Assembly: GCA_907163375.1 (NCBI GenBank) | Contig: CAJQUW010004458.1 | Location: 62,001 to 126,000 of the forward strand | Source of the DNA: Prostheceraeus crozeri | Lineage: Eukaryota > Platyhelminthes > Polycladida > Euryleptidae | Reading direction: 5' to 3' | Length of the DNA stretch: 64,000 nt | Shown here: one piece after another, positions 12,815 to 25,225 of the stretch | How positions within the stretch are numbered: the stretch's first letter is position 1 | Layout of the letters: the number at the start of each line of letters is the position of its first letter | Notes under the pieces: model-generated | The model's database searches: none | The model's input: only the letters and a program-made list of their open reading frames with translations | Told to the model about the DNA's origin: nothing | Position numbers and translations under genes: made by a program

Positions 12815-13236
12815 TGAATAGCTAAAGAGAATGACAACTATTCAGTCAATAAATGTCACCAACACCCCCGATTCCCCGACCGCAATCGCTCGATCTAGGA
12901 ATCGAACCGAAGTCTGCGGTGGAGACGAGTTCGCACCTTCTTGACCATGCCACGCTGACGGTTCAAAAGGAATGAGAGTGAGGGCAGAATGCTGGCAGAA
13001 TGTCAATAATGATAGGACAATAAGTTGTCGACATCACTTGGAAATGACTTTTGCCTTCACTCGCATTCCTTTTCAACCGTCAGTGTGGCCTAGTGAAGAA
13101 GGCGCGAGCTCGTCTCCACCGCGATTTATATCGGTTCGATTCCTAGATCGAGCGAATGTGGTCGGGGAATCAAGGGTGTTGGTGTCTTTTGTTGACTCAA
13201 TAGTTGTCAATCCTTGTTGTTCTCTTCAGATATTCA
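12815..13236. mobile_element. Palindromic element with a tRNA-like promoter in each arm
   Basis: The left part (about 12815-12985) is the inverse of the right part (about 13055-13236), with about 70 bp of unique centre. Read outward, each arm runs AAAAGGAATG, AACCGTCAGYGTGG, a tRNA-like body, GGGTGTTGGTG and a terminal AATAGTTGTC region. In the right arm an A-box-like TGGCCTAGTGA lies at 13086-13096 and a perfect B-box, GGTTCGATTCC, at 13133-13143. The left arm has the same B-box on the minus strand (12898-12908) and a decayed A-box (12942-12952). The boxes best resemble tRNA-Glu, though box spacing is slightly long, so the identity of the parental tRNA is uncertain. It could be a foldback element that captured a SINE, or two SINEs fused head to head. 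A deleted relative lies at 30934-31160. Confidence 0.7.
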
Positions 13237-13239
13237 TTG

Positions 13240-14747
13240 CACTGCGACAGACCTTTGTTGGCAATAATATATTAATATAATGAAGCCCAAACTAACACAG
13301 CTGGCCAAACTAATTATTGAAAAAAAGAAAAGAAGATAAAACAACTTGTAAAAGAATAAGTACTCTTTCTTTTTAAGATTTCATTGTAGGGCGAAGGTCC
13401 CGAAACTGATCGTGTGAAATTTCTTTTGATTGTGTGGTAGATCATTATAAAACGCTGTTTATGGTTACAGGTTAGAACAATTCATTTATAATTAGAAATT
13501 ATGATCTATTTGTTGTCCATCGCATAAAGTTGTGGAGCTCTCTCAACGTCACAAAGACTCTAAGACAAATGCCACTTTAGCTGGATCTAGACAATATATT
13601 TTTTCATGAAAAATAGTTACACGCGATCTTCGTACATGCTGCAGTTTGATATCTTCTGGAACTTCACCATTTACATTGAAGTGAGATCTATGCAATGCAT
13701 ACATATTGATAAAAGTCACAACAACATTAATGTCATTCGCATTCAGATGTCAAATGGATCGCATGTTCAATATTAGCTCAGTTGTGTTTTTTTTCAAAAG
13801 TTGATTTATCTCATTTTCAAACGAAAGCTATCAAATATACAATACATTTATGTTTAGGTACGACAAACATGATTGAATTTCATAAAACTATCAATTCAAA
13901 ATGTATTCTTGACTGCACACCAAATACTCTCATTTGTTTCATCCAGGTATCCTGTCTAGACAGTCAATCTAATACTGCGTCATCGTATTCTTTCCATTTG
14001 AGATTGACTTACATGATGAACATTTGGATGCTAGTCGTGTACAATAAACACTAAATCTCATGTTAGATTGTTTAAATATGGCATTTATAGACAGTCTCGT
14101 CTACGAATTAGCACTGCAGCAATGCACGTAAGATTTTGGATTATGTAAATGGAACTTTTTATTGCTTTCATTATCAATCCTAAATGACGCCTGTGATTCA
14201 ACATGGGATTGAACTCTTTTCATCGATATTTAAATATCATGCAAGTTTTTCTTGGCATTACTTGACTATCAATATTCCAAAGAATATGAATATAATAGTT
14301 AATTTCAGTTGTGAAAAGTCAAAGCAACATAGCTTTATATAGCTCTCTAAGTCATGAATGAATTATTTTCAGATTTGAAATAAAGTAGTAAATTATTTTG
14401 ATAATTCTATATCAATTTCATCAGATTGAAAGCAGGCTTCAGCTTGCTGAAAGCATCATAGGTTGATATAAATATATACATCGTCATGGAAAAAAGCTAA
14501 ATTATTTGTAACAGGGCATACACTCAAGCTTGAATTCATTGCTTCAAATATAACTACAGTAGCCAACTAATAGGCATGAGACTTGTCATTAACTTTTTTA
14601 TATCCATAATCATAATAGAATCATTTTTTGACACTAATAATGATTACCAATATGATAGTGATAACAAAAGGTAGTCATATGAAATATAGATTTCATTCTT
14701 TAATCCTTTAGTAAATTATTTATATCAGCTACAACTTAGTCAAGTAG
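13240..14747. other. Intergenic DNA, nothing recognised
   Basis: AT-rich. A 90-codon frame at 13782-14054 shows no motif and is treated as chance. Confidence 0.45.
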
Positions 14748-15030
14748 GTCGCACTACACAACGTTCAGAACAGTCACAATTCTCAAATTGACCTTCAACT
14801 TGATCATTCAATTAGCTATCGGCAGAACCAAGGAAAGAAGGAATTCAAACGCCTCGTAGCAGGTGCACAAAGATACATGGTGGAGCAAAGAGGTCGAATC
14901 TTTCAAAAGTCAATAGTAGAACCATTGAGAGAAGTAGATGCAAACGAATTACGACAAGTGAACAGTTATTCATTACATTTTCAATTTTCATGCTATTTTT
15001 CAGACATGAAAACATTTTTAATTTTTTAAG
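14748..15030 (+). CDS. Candidate unrecognised coding exon
   Basis: A stop-free plus-strand stretch of about 94 codons has a middle third unlike the surrounding chance frames. It is rich in Lys, Arg, Glu and Gln and includes FKRLVAGAQRYMVEQRGRIF and then VEPLREVDANELRQ. A possible acceptor (GGCAG at about 14820-14824) precedes this patch and a possible donor (CAA/GTGAAC at about 14956) follows it, matching the span of protein-like composition. The flanking residues are ordinary AT-rich translation. I do not recognise the family. It may be one exon of a host gene, an unknown transposon fragment, or chance. Confidence 0.25.
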
Positions 15031-18000
15031 AATGTCAGCAATTTTAGGACAAAGACATTGCCTAAGATTCTAAAATAAACTCCTACCTGCATGACAAAAT
15101 GATAGAAATTTCGGCAATAGTAGTTTTATTTGCAGTCCCACTGCAGAATACTTCTTTACAATCAGATGATTTCTTTATTAAAACACATGCATCCACGTTG
15201 GCTTTTGTAAAATTTAATCTTTTTGATGCTGTTTTACTCCCTTCGAACTGGATACTATTGATGTCTATTTCTAGTTGACCGCTCGACTTTCCATGTTATT
15301 ACTTTCTTTCGATGTTCCGCTACAATGTCCAAGGGCTATTAACTAAAAGAGAAAGTCTGTTTCTGCTCTTTCCATTTCCCGTGTGATGGAACGAAAACAA
15401 AGAATGAAAACAGACGTCTCGTCAACTGGGAGAGTTATCAAAGTTTTCTGGCAAATAGTTCAGTTATAAATATGGCGCACAAAATGGAAACTGTGGATGG
15501 ATTTATAACATTTTTATATGACTTAGAAATTCATGGAAAAGAAAAAAGATAAACTCAACGTTTTGATATTTTGAGCAGACAGTATATCAGGAATCAAAAT
15601 TTGTTTTATCATGGAACATTTCTATTGCATTTATATTTTGATACTTCGACAACATATTTTTGTAAAAGGTATGTTGCTGACCATGTTTACATTTATCTTC
15701 TATATCATCTTTACATTACTTACTTGTACATCTCATCCTTCATCCATCATTCATTGTATATGGACATTTTTATCATTTTATCACTCATCATGTCAATGTT
15801 ATGTATATTTGTACTACGTTTTCCAAGTTGGAAATAATTGTTTTGACTTCTGATGTGTCAGTTTGATGCGGATATGAATGGATACGCATTTTTCAGCTGA
15901 AAATTCTAACAATCGTGCTATCGTCATGATAGTTCTATTATTAAAACTATAGCCTGTAAAGACTTAGGTCGCAGGTTCAAGATTCCAAAGGAAATTTCAT
16001 GTCTGTCGTTGAAGGCATGCATTTCTCAAAATTAGTCAAGCGTCAAATGTATTAGGTGAACATAGAATGTAAAAGCTAGTGTACAATCATCACCGGTAAT
16101 TAGATAGATATGAATGTAAAGTATATTGCCGAACATTAAATTAACGAGAGTATCGAATAACCGATTTTTCTTTTAAGCAAATAGTGACATTGGAAGAAGT
16201 AGGTCTATCTTATACGCTGGATATCACAGGGAAAAGCATTATTAGCATAAAAAATAATTATGAACTTCATTTACCTTCCATAACGCATTAGACAATAATC
16301 GAAGGTGAATAAAGTCTTCTGTGGCTTTTCTTAGTACACCTCTGCGCCTAAGACAAATATGGAATTGATTCAGCATGTCGAGGATTTAGGTAGCAGAGAA
16401 AATGATGAATCAATTATCCGCGGTTTCATGATCGTTGTTTCGAATGCAGCAATGCATATAGAATGCATGTGCATGTTTCATTGAATACTAGGACTGTGGA
16501 CAATGTCTATCTTATTTTAGGCACTGCACGGCAAGGAAAGCACTTTTGATTACCGGTGCTACGCTATACGTTTTCCCTCTATCTCTTTCTCCGACCGGAA
16601 ACTCTAATGTTGCTTACGATTTCTCCCCGGAATACTAGACGATGGTTTTTTTACTGTTGATACTGAATTACCGCATTTACCGGATTTTCTTTTTCTCCAC
16701 AAAAGTTTTTTCACTATCTCATGTGTCTCTTCTACCCCCTGATATGTACATGTATATTCCCCCAATTTTCCAGTTAAATAACACATGTAAAAATCAATAT
16801 GATATTACTCGACGTCTTCTATAAATGGCATCAGTTAACAAACACTATCCGAGACCAAATACAGGCGACTCGTATTATTTTATATCTAGTCAAGTTCCCT
16901 CGACTATTACGTTATGAGAATATTTACCACAAGCTTAACAATAGCCATCTATGGAATCCATTAACAATCTACATGCAGCAGTACATGATCCTCACGCATT
17001 TTTAAAGTAAAAGTATGTTTTGGTCTGAAAACTTGAAGAAGTCGTCCTCACATAAGCCCTCTCTAAGTTACTCAAGCATTTCAATCTCAAATGAATTCGT
17101 TCATTGATAGCGAAAAACATTTAAGCGTGAATTTGCCTGCATGAATAATAGGAACATCAATCTCAAGATGCTTAAAAGCGACTGGGGTCTCATTGCGAAA
17201 AGTTTCGAATAGATTGATAGTCTTTGACGAAAACGAGAAAATAACATCTATACAAATGCAGGGTGCGCCACGGCGTGGGTCGGGGGTGTGTGCGTCACGA
17301 TCTATGCAATTCACTGATTCCAGTTCAATATCTATGCATGCAGGATATTGCCGTTCGCCGACCAACTAAGACGGTAAAAGAATAACGGCGGAAAATGAAT
17401 ACGTTGATTATGTTGTGTCTCTCCTCTTCCGACCAGGATATTTTAAAGCATCTCAACTGATACTCATTTTCCAATCAGAAAATGAGAGAAGGGGAAAAAT
17501 ATGACACCGGTACTATAAAATTTGAAAAATTCAAGTTAATTCCGTATTAGTCTGCTGGAGAAAAACTCTGCTAATGAAAGACTCATGGTATTGTATACTC
17601 ATAACTTGGCCTATTAAAGTAAATATTTAGTAAAAAAATAAAGTAAAAAATAGTAGAAAATAAAGTAAAATAGTTTGAGTCCGACTACAGTTTTTGAAAA
17701 CTGTGAGGATCATTTGACTCATCCGCTTCATGGCATTGTTCCGATCCGACTTCCTAATAATGGACACCTTCGAGTTCCTTTCTCATCAGCCACTACACGC
17801 TCTTTCCCTTAGATCTGTGGTACAATCTGTGTATTTTGATGTTTTTGATGCACGCTACATGTACATGTTATTGTATATTCTTTCCGAATGAGACGATCGA
17901 GCATTACTTTTATATTCTTTGTATTCTTTATTACATTATCTTTGCTGTGTTTTGAACTTAGTTATATGTGGACTGTCAAACTTCTGGTCTACATAATTAA

Positions 18001-20176
18001 TTAGCAAATTGATATGCATGATTTCGATCTGCGACAAAAAATAAGTGAATCTCTCTCTATGAGATGATGACCAACAGAACATGAAGACTTTTTTTAGTTA
18101 ACGTTTACCAATGACTTGTTATTCAAGCCGATGCATCCACTCCATCAGCCAACATTCAAGATAGCTTAATGAGACATTGGAACTCTTCATCGTGTCAGAG
18201 CCGGCCAGTTTTCGGTCCCCGGGCCCAGATCTAAGCGCCAGCTGGCCATGACTAGGATGTCATCCAGAACATTCAAAAATATGTATTGACTATTCTGATA
18301 TTATTGCTGTAAAGAGCAGAACAAATAATTGCATATAATTGAATGTATCGCATTCACTTCAGGATTTCCGCATATAATACGAGTATTTTTAGTGAAATAA
18401 ACAGGAAAATTAATTGTTTAGAAGAATTGAATGTAATTCCTCAGGAGTAGCCTTTATATTGACGAATTTATCACAATTGAAACCTTCTTCGGCAACTAAT
18501 CATTTGGGAAGATAGCGGAGCACTTAGGTACCGACCCCGACTGGCTAAATTTAGGAATGTAGGTTGAAGTCAAGCATTGTAATTATCTTAATCGACATAT
18601 ATATTCTTCCTTCGTTAATATAGAAGAATCTAATTTTCTTTTTTTCTTTCAGTAACCCTTAACTACATTCGTGGCTATTTGCAGTGTAAAGGTTGCAATT
18701 CTGTAATAAAAGAGATGAACCAACATGACCAGTCTACTTGATAATTTAAAGTAATTTATTATTTTAGCGTGTTTTTTTTTATTCCTTAGTTAATTTTGGT
18801 ATTCAGTATTATTTCAGCATACTCAGTATATTTCAGTATATTCAGCATTCAGATTAATTCAATAACACAAATTGACGACTGACGGCTGACAAATTGACGA
18901 GTTGACGGCTGGCTAAGATAGTCAGACAAGATTCAAATTAAGACAGAAGTGGCGGAATTATGAATATTTAGTACCGAACATCAACCATCGTTGTAATTTG
19001 TTCATATGAAAACAGAAATATGACCTTGATCCACGACAAATGGCAACCAGTGGATAATCTGTGCACAATAGGTTTATGTACCGATTGAAATTCAATAGAT
19101 AAAAACGAGCATCTTGATGTCTAATGCAAGGATAGGACGTAATGCATCTAATCTTTAGCATTTTATTTGCTTTCCAGTAGATAGTAAACTGATGCGATTG
19201 AAAGTTAAGTTAATGCCAAATTTCGGGAAACTTCTTTAATAGATTCTATTTCAAGCCAAGCAGAACACGACGGTCATGTGTGATTGCATGCTGTGTAATT
19301 GGAGAAACAAAATTTCGTGTAGACAAAGTTTGAAATCCTCATGATTCGAACTTTGACGTTTAGCTGGAGATAGTGTTTATCAATTAAACTTTTGAACGAG
19401 AGAATGTAAATCTGGTGTCATTTCACACCGATCAGCTGAATTTACAACTGATGTAATAGTCCCCCTTGTTCAAATCGTCATCAACATAGAATAGTATGAT
19501 TAGTTATGAAATTATCTGTTACTTCTTTTCATGAGTATTGATATATTTTGTTAAGAACTCAGTTGTATAACCGTATTTTTTGATATCGTTTTAGTCGTCG
19601 ACATAAACGGTGTACAATAATAATATTGCTTACTTTCAAATGCCTCAAAATGGGAATCGAGAGGTTTGTCATCACATACAGTTCAGAAACATTTCACTTT
19701 TGTACAAATCAATCAAGAACTATTGTACAAGGAAAAAAGAAATGACAAAAAGTTAAACACGAACGACGTAACAAAAATAACGCATCAACGAGTGCAATAA
19801 AGGATGTACATACGGCCATTGTCAAGTCAAAGAAAAACACGCCGGCGGTCGTCGTATTCAAAACCGGCCGGTCGAGGATGGCAAGCAAACCTAGCGTCTC
19901 TCTACCGGTTGTTTAAGGCTTTGATCGTCAGACAATATTTGGTCATTTGTGCCATTAGACATTATTTAATTTCCACGTAGCATACATGAAGTGCATGACT
20001 GGCAGCCCTACTGGTGCTCCGTATAAGCGAAAGTTACCTATTACAATACAATATTATGCGATGCAATTATTCGCACTTTGATAACATGCTTTTTGAGATG
20101 AGCAGTACAGGCAATGCGGTTAATGACTTATCTACAATCTAATGAGTACTAGGCCTACTTTTTAATTTATGATAAT
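15031..20176. other. Intergenic DNA, mostly unrecognised
   Basis: Short frames only. A 92-codon minus frame at 17087-17365 has no motif I recognise. GC-rich patches occur near 18195-18250 and 19840-19915. Simple-sequence stretches lie at 17622-17671 (AT-rich GTAAA/AATA repeats) and 18798-18914. Confidence 0.45.
18798..18914. repeat. Degenerate short tandem repeats
   Basis: Two adjoining degenerate arrays: about 55 bp built of ATTCAG/TTTCAG-type words (18798-18853), then about 40 bp built of TTGACGA/CTGACGGCTG words (18874-18914). They look like replication-slippage products. No function is inferred. Confidence 0.5.
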
Positions 20177-20460
20177 GTAAACTACATTTTCAATGTCAAT
20201 CAAATACAGACAAATTGAAAAGATATGATCAAAATAATGACACAAACGGGCATTGATACAATACTAATATATGCTTATGTGATATAAGAGGTGGTTGGGT
20301 GATGTTGTCATTGTTCGATCATTGTAGCGAATAATATGAGTTTCAATTCATCAAACGAATTGTGTGTCCTGAAATCGAACATATATCCATATGTCTCGCC
20401 TCCACAAGAAAGCTTAACATGGTCAAAAAATTCTAAGTTTTTCTAAGTTTTTCTGTAATG
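20177..20460 (+). repeat. Dispersed repeat family B, copy 1
   Basis: About 285 bp that matches 27547-27842 in inverted orientation at high identity by eye. Shared blocks include GTAAACTACATTTTCAA, GATCAAAATAATGACACAAA, GATGTTGTCATTGTTCGATC and GAACATATATCCATAT. Terminal repeats were not found. A common reading frame is open in copy 2 (27748-27506) but carries stops here, so the repeat is probably non-coding or dead. Confidence 0.75.
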
Positions 20461-20769
20461 ATTGACTAAGCAATTTATTCTAGACTGAATGTCGTCAACG
20501 GTCGACATGGGTTTAATTAAATTAACCAGACGGCATCAAAAAAGCGGTTTGTCTGCCGCCGGCCGGGGTAGGGCCAACGCCCGGTTCCAACCCTGTATAA
20601 TAACACAATCATCAGCCGAAAGAACTTCACAACGGAAAATTCGCACAGAAATACCGGTTCTTTAGCATAAATCACTGGACATCACAAGTCAAGATACTAA
20701 AGAGAAGCAAGAAAGAGAAGAAAGCTAGAAAGCTATGAAAAATTACTGAAAATGTATTGTGCATCACGT

Positions 20770-21245
20770 TATTTTGAAGTTGTGAAGTAAATATTTAGTT
20801 TTGTGTCTGCACTTGAAACCAATTCATTTCTGCTGTTAAGAGGAGTTCCACCCCTATCCCTCAAAATAAAATATATTTCATGGAAGCTCAAATCACACTT
20901 CGAAATTCCCGGCTTGTGCGGTTTGCATTTTTCAGCAATTTTATTATAGGGGTCTTGATACTTTCCTTGAGCTTTCAGAATTCTTTTGATAACTGTGTTT
21001 CATTTGTGTATTTTCTGTGATTGAATGACTTATTATGATTAGCGTATCTCAATTTGAAGCTGTCTTTACTTATGCCGATGCATTTTTTATCAGTGCAATT
21101 TGAATAGTCACATGTGATTATCACTGAATGAATTATATTGACTGAGAGGCATTCGTTTCCAAGTGGGCAAGGTCTTCTATCCACGCAATTGCATGTTTTC
21201 ATTTCAACTTTTTCATTCTTTAACATCCTTTTGTTGTGGCCGTTT
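20770..21245 (-). pseudogene. Penelope-like GIY-YIG C-terminal fragment (relic)
   Basis: On the minus strand a frame (21226-20975) contains a Cys cluster, CNCVDRRPCPLGNECL, followed by a degenerate GIY-YIG-type nuclease core: CIG for YIG, then SFKLRYANH, NKSF and ETQLSK. Upstream codons encode GHNKRML, and beyond a stop the same reading continues KLKESIKTPI. A shifted frame then gives NSRNELVSS and CRHKTKYLLHNFK. This order (GHN, Cys cluster, YIG, R-Y-x-x-H, LSK, W/F-K-L-K, R-N-E-L, CRH-KYLL-NF) is one I associate with the endonuclease tail of Penelope-like retroelements and relatives. There is at least one stop and one frameshift, and no RT domain lies nearby, so this is a dead 3' fragment. 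Confidence 0.65.
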
Positions 21246-24200
21246 ATAATTCTCTTTACATCAGGTATATATTACATATAGATGTATAAACTATATAGAC
21301 AATTCTGTTTTTCAATATTATTATCCAACTATGACTGCAGAATCCGTCATTGCCATTTCAAGTATTATTGCTAGTAACGTTGGCATTACTCAGTTTCAGT
21401 CATTGTTAAATAATTTGCATTATTCGCATACTTCTCTGTTTATCTTATTTTTATATTCAAGTCTCCCTCAAAAGATGGTGCATTCTTCATGGCTAATGGT
21501 AGAAAAATATCGCACAATAAGAAGTGATGCATCCTAATGTGCTTCTACAGACGCAACGATAATCATTCTACTCTTACAGCAGGAATAGCTGCAATTTTGC
21601 AGTTCTGTTTTATTTATCCCATGTTCGAGGCTAAATATTCAGATTGTTTTAGTGAACGACACAATTGCAAATTTTTTGGTTATGTTTGAGTGCAATGCCT
21701 TACTTAGCAATGATGGCATCAGCAACGGCGTGGTTGTGACAAAAAGGTGGCTTTCGAGCTTAGAGCTAAAACATTTTATACACGAAGTTACGGAATGAAG
21801 TACATGTCAACAAATAATATCAACAATTTCAAATTTCGCATTATTCTATTGTCGACATGAATTAGTTGACAAAAATATCAGTAATCAGAAAATATCAGAA
21901 AACGTCAATAGCTCTCGCACTATATTAGGGTTAAACCCATGCCTAAAAACATGGTTTGTAAAAACTCTAAAACGGTATTGGGAAGTTCAGATACATGGAT
22001 CTCAAACAAGCATGGTTTTAAACTCTTTCAGTAACTGCAAAACAGGGATGACCATTGGGTTGAGGCCTCATGGGAGGGGCCATGGGTAAGAGTTGGGCTC
22101 TAGACGAGAACTTGGCCCGTGGGTCCGTGAGCCGAGAAATGTTCAATATCAACATATCAACTCAAATATCAATGTTAAATCTCCCTTCCGGGTCACCTCT
22201 ATAACAGGACTTCTCCCGTGAAAACATAATTTGACCTTTTTGTATGGACCACTTCTATATTTAGACAACTTGCATGCGTCTCATAAGCATAGTCAACTTA
22301 TATAGAGGCTTCACTGCATTGAAAAGATTACCTGAGTGCATTTTGATATTTGGAGCGTTTTAATCCATCGGTTTAGCAAGCTTGCCAATTGAAGTGACTA
22401 ACTGATCTTCTTAGGATATTCACTCCATAATACTGATGTCTAGAAACTGTCAAAATCAAGTGATCGCCACAAATTTAACATGTGAGGTAATGAAGATAAA
22501 TTCTGCATATTAGTTGATATTTCTAGCTATGCTGCAAAAGGACTTCCAGTTTGTATATCAGATACGATGGTACAAATGTTCTCATGCAGACGTTCATCCA
22601 TTTAACAAGAAAATTTTAGTTTCACGCACCATTTCAAGTAACTTGGAAACATGAATGGAAAGCCCGCAGACGCCCACTGTTGATGCACATCTTTATACCC
22701 ATACAATATCCTCATTTACCCGTATTTCACGCAAGCTTTGCTATGATCACCTAACTGAATCGGTCACTAGACATGCTACCTAAATGAATAGATTATATAT
22801 ACGAGTATATGTTGTATGTACCGGCACATGTAGGTCAGCTGATAAACAGGAAACGTTTCTTAGCAGTTTAACAAGATTATTTGTACGGATTAATTATCTG
22901 TGTGGTGAGTTACTGTCTTCACAATTTTAATTTAAGATATGAACATGAAGGACACACGAAGCTGTTGAATATTGCTTTTCAAGTCCGTCGCTCAGTGGAA
23001 TTCCTTTTTGTCTATTTGATGAATCGCATGGCATGGACCCTAAATAAAAATCTTCGCATCATGGACATACCTTCAGTCATAGAAATTGACAACAATAAAA
23101 CCTCCAGAATGGAAATTAAGCTTCATGCAATGCACAATAACGGCACATAAATCGCACGCATTTTCACTTAGATGCACCTGCCAACGTCTGTATCATTGGG
23201 TTAGAATCAGTCACATGAGTAAATCGAAGCTTTTAATTGGTTCTTCATGCCCCAACTTAGTTCCCCCGGATGTGCCGCGACCTTGAGTCAATTTCCATTC
23301 TAGCGAACTTCAGATAAACAGTTTATTTCTATGCCTTCAGTGATAAGTCAACTGATTGATTGTAGTTCACTTCATCGACACATAGATATCATGGATTTTA
23401 GTCATTTCATCGACAGGTCTTTTCATCAATGTCTATGTCCAGAGTCAGAAGGGAGTCCCTGATAAAGCTCAAAGACGTCATGTTTGATGTCTATAAATTA
23501 TTGAGTTAATTTATGTCTTTAACCACAATCTATGGATGCATGACACTCTTTGGCGAATATCAGCCACCTGTCGATGAAATAAGCCTGTAGAGCAGTGGTT
23601 TCCAACCTTGCATGATTTGTCACCCAAACTATTCTTTGACATTGTCTCATTAACCCCACGTAGGACTAACATTACTATCAAGTTGTTAGGTATCTAATAT
23701 AATTTCAATTTCTTCATTATTTCAATAGTTTCAATCTTGTTGATAGAAACAATGATAGATATGCCACTTGAAATACCACAAAAATATTCAACTTAAAACG
23801 GAAGATGAAATAATTAATCGGACTAATTTATTTGCTTCAAGTAGCCAGCCAGGCTCATTAATACGAACGAAAAATAAAAACGAGTAAAATAAAATGAGTT
23901 GCACCTATATGAAATGTGCATAGCTGCACATTAAAAAGCCCTGACTTGAATTTTATGTGGATTGTGACATTCAAAGATAATTCATTTCGCAGTAATAGTA
24001 ATTTTGACTTGTCTAGTTTTTGCATGACGCCTTAGGTAGGATCTCTAGTCAAAGGAATTTAATCAATAATTCTTCTGATAACTTGTGACTGTGTTTTTTC
24101 TGTTACTCAGACGAATATCTTGCTCAGAAAAAAGAAATGGAAGAGATGAACTTTAGAAATGAACTTGAAAGATAATTTCTATACTTAGATAACCGTTGTA

Positions 24201-24678
24201 ACAATACCCGACGGACAGGCTTTGTTCTCTGACAAACATATTTCCTGTAAGGATAGCGACGAGTTTATCATAATTCTATCCGGCTGGACATTAGAGACGC
24301 AGAGAATTAAAGCTGATAAATTCTTTATATTTGAACCGCTCAAATGTTGAAGGAAGAAAGAATGCCTTCCATTGTGTCCAAACTTAAATTGTTGCCCTGC
24401 AAACATTTTCACACAATGTGTGAGCATAAAGAAAAGACTCTAAACGAATGATGAAATTTGGCATTTATAACTTCCATTTATGTGGCATTTCGGCAAGTAT
24501 GACATCTGGAATCAAATTTCCCTTGTATGAAATACAGCTTGTTTGATTAAATTTATTCAAAAACAAAAGTTTATCAACCTGATCGAGCAAGAGCTGTGCG
24601 TGAAAATTCCGGTCAAGTAAATGGGACTCTCATATGACATAAGTTATACTTGTTTTTCATCGATGATCTCATGTGTCC
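21246..24678. other. Intergenic DNA, nothing recognised
   Basis: AT-rich with short frames (up to about 89 codons) lacking motifs. I can support no repeat pair or RNA gene here. Confidence 0.45.
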
Positions 24679-24900
24679 ATTATTTATTGATTTATTGATC
24701 TATTGATCAAAATAAGCTCCGAGCGGAGCCAAGTACACAAAAATCAAAGTTAAAGTGATACACTTATATAGTAGTCAAGTCTTCGTTTGAAAGAATTGAT
24801 AGTGCGAGCCTGAAGATCTACGTGCATATTCAAATTATTTATCCACTATTTGTATAACTTTGCTATTCAATCTGCGTTGCGCGATGCCCTAAGAAAACAG
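24679..24900 (-). mobile_element. LINE 3' end (CR1/L2-like) with hairpin and octamer tail
   Basis: On the minus strand a frame gives VDLQARTINSFKRRLDYYI, the usual end of CR1/L2/Rex-type ORF2 (V-V-x-A-x-T-x-N-x-F-K-x-R-L-D). It is followed by a short UTR, a hairpin GGCTCCGCTCGGAGC (plus-strand inverse at about 24714-24730), and a tail of ATCAATAA-type repeats (about 24680-24710). A hairpin followed by a short tandem repeat is the classic 3' recognition structure of these LINEs. The copy is heavily 5'-truncated. Confidence 0.7.
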
Positions 24901-25225
24901 GGTGCCAAGAGTAGCGTGTTGTAATTCTTGTCATCAGCATTTTGTTTTAAATGCGTACAGACAGAAAGCGAAAAAAAGAATCCGCTCGTTTTTCCATGAA
25001 TTACTGATTTTAGGTCTGACGTCATTGATCATTTCTAAACATGCGAGAAAATAGGCTGATGTAATGACAAAATTACACAACTTGACAAAATCTATACCGC
25101 TATCAGAAATCAGAATAACATCTTTTTGGATAACATATAAAAATATGTGCGCTGACTGACAAAAAATTTTAACTTTGAAAACATCACCTCATGCAGTTGA
25201 TTCAAATTTACTCCGCAGCATTTTA

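Noticed and set aside
12972..13280. 102-codon plus frame as a gene
   Set aside because: It runs across the tRNA-like arm of the palindromic element and is incidental.
17087..17365. 92-codon minus frame as a conserved exon
   Set aside because: No motif recognised and no supporting splice or repeat evidence.
20560..20600. GC-rich patch with GGTTCCAACCC as a SINE promoter
   Set aside because: B-box is imperfect and no A-box precedes it at a usable distance.
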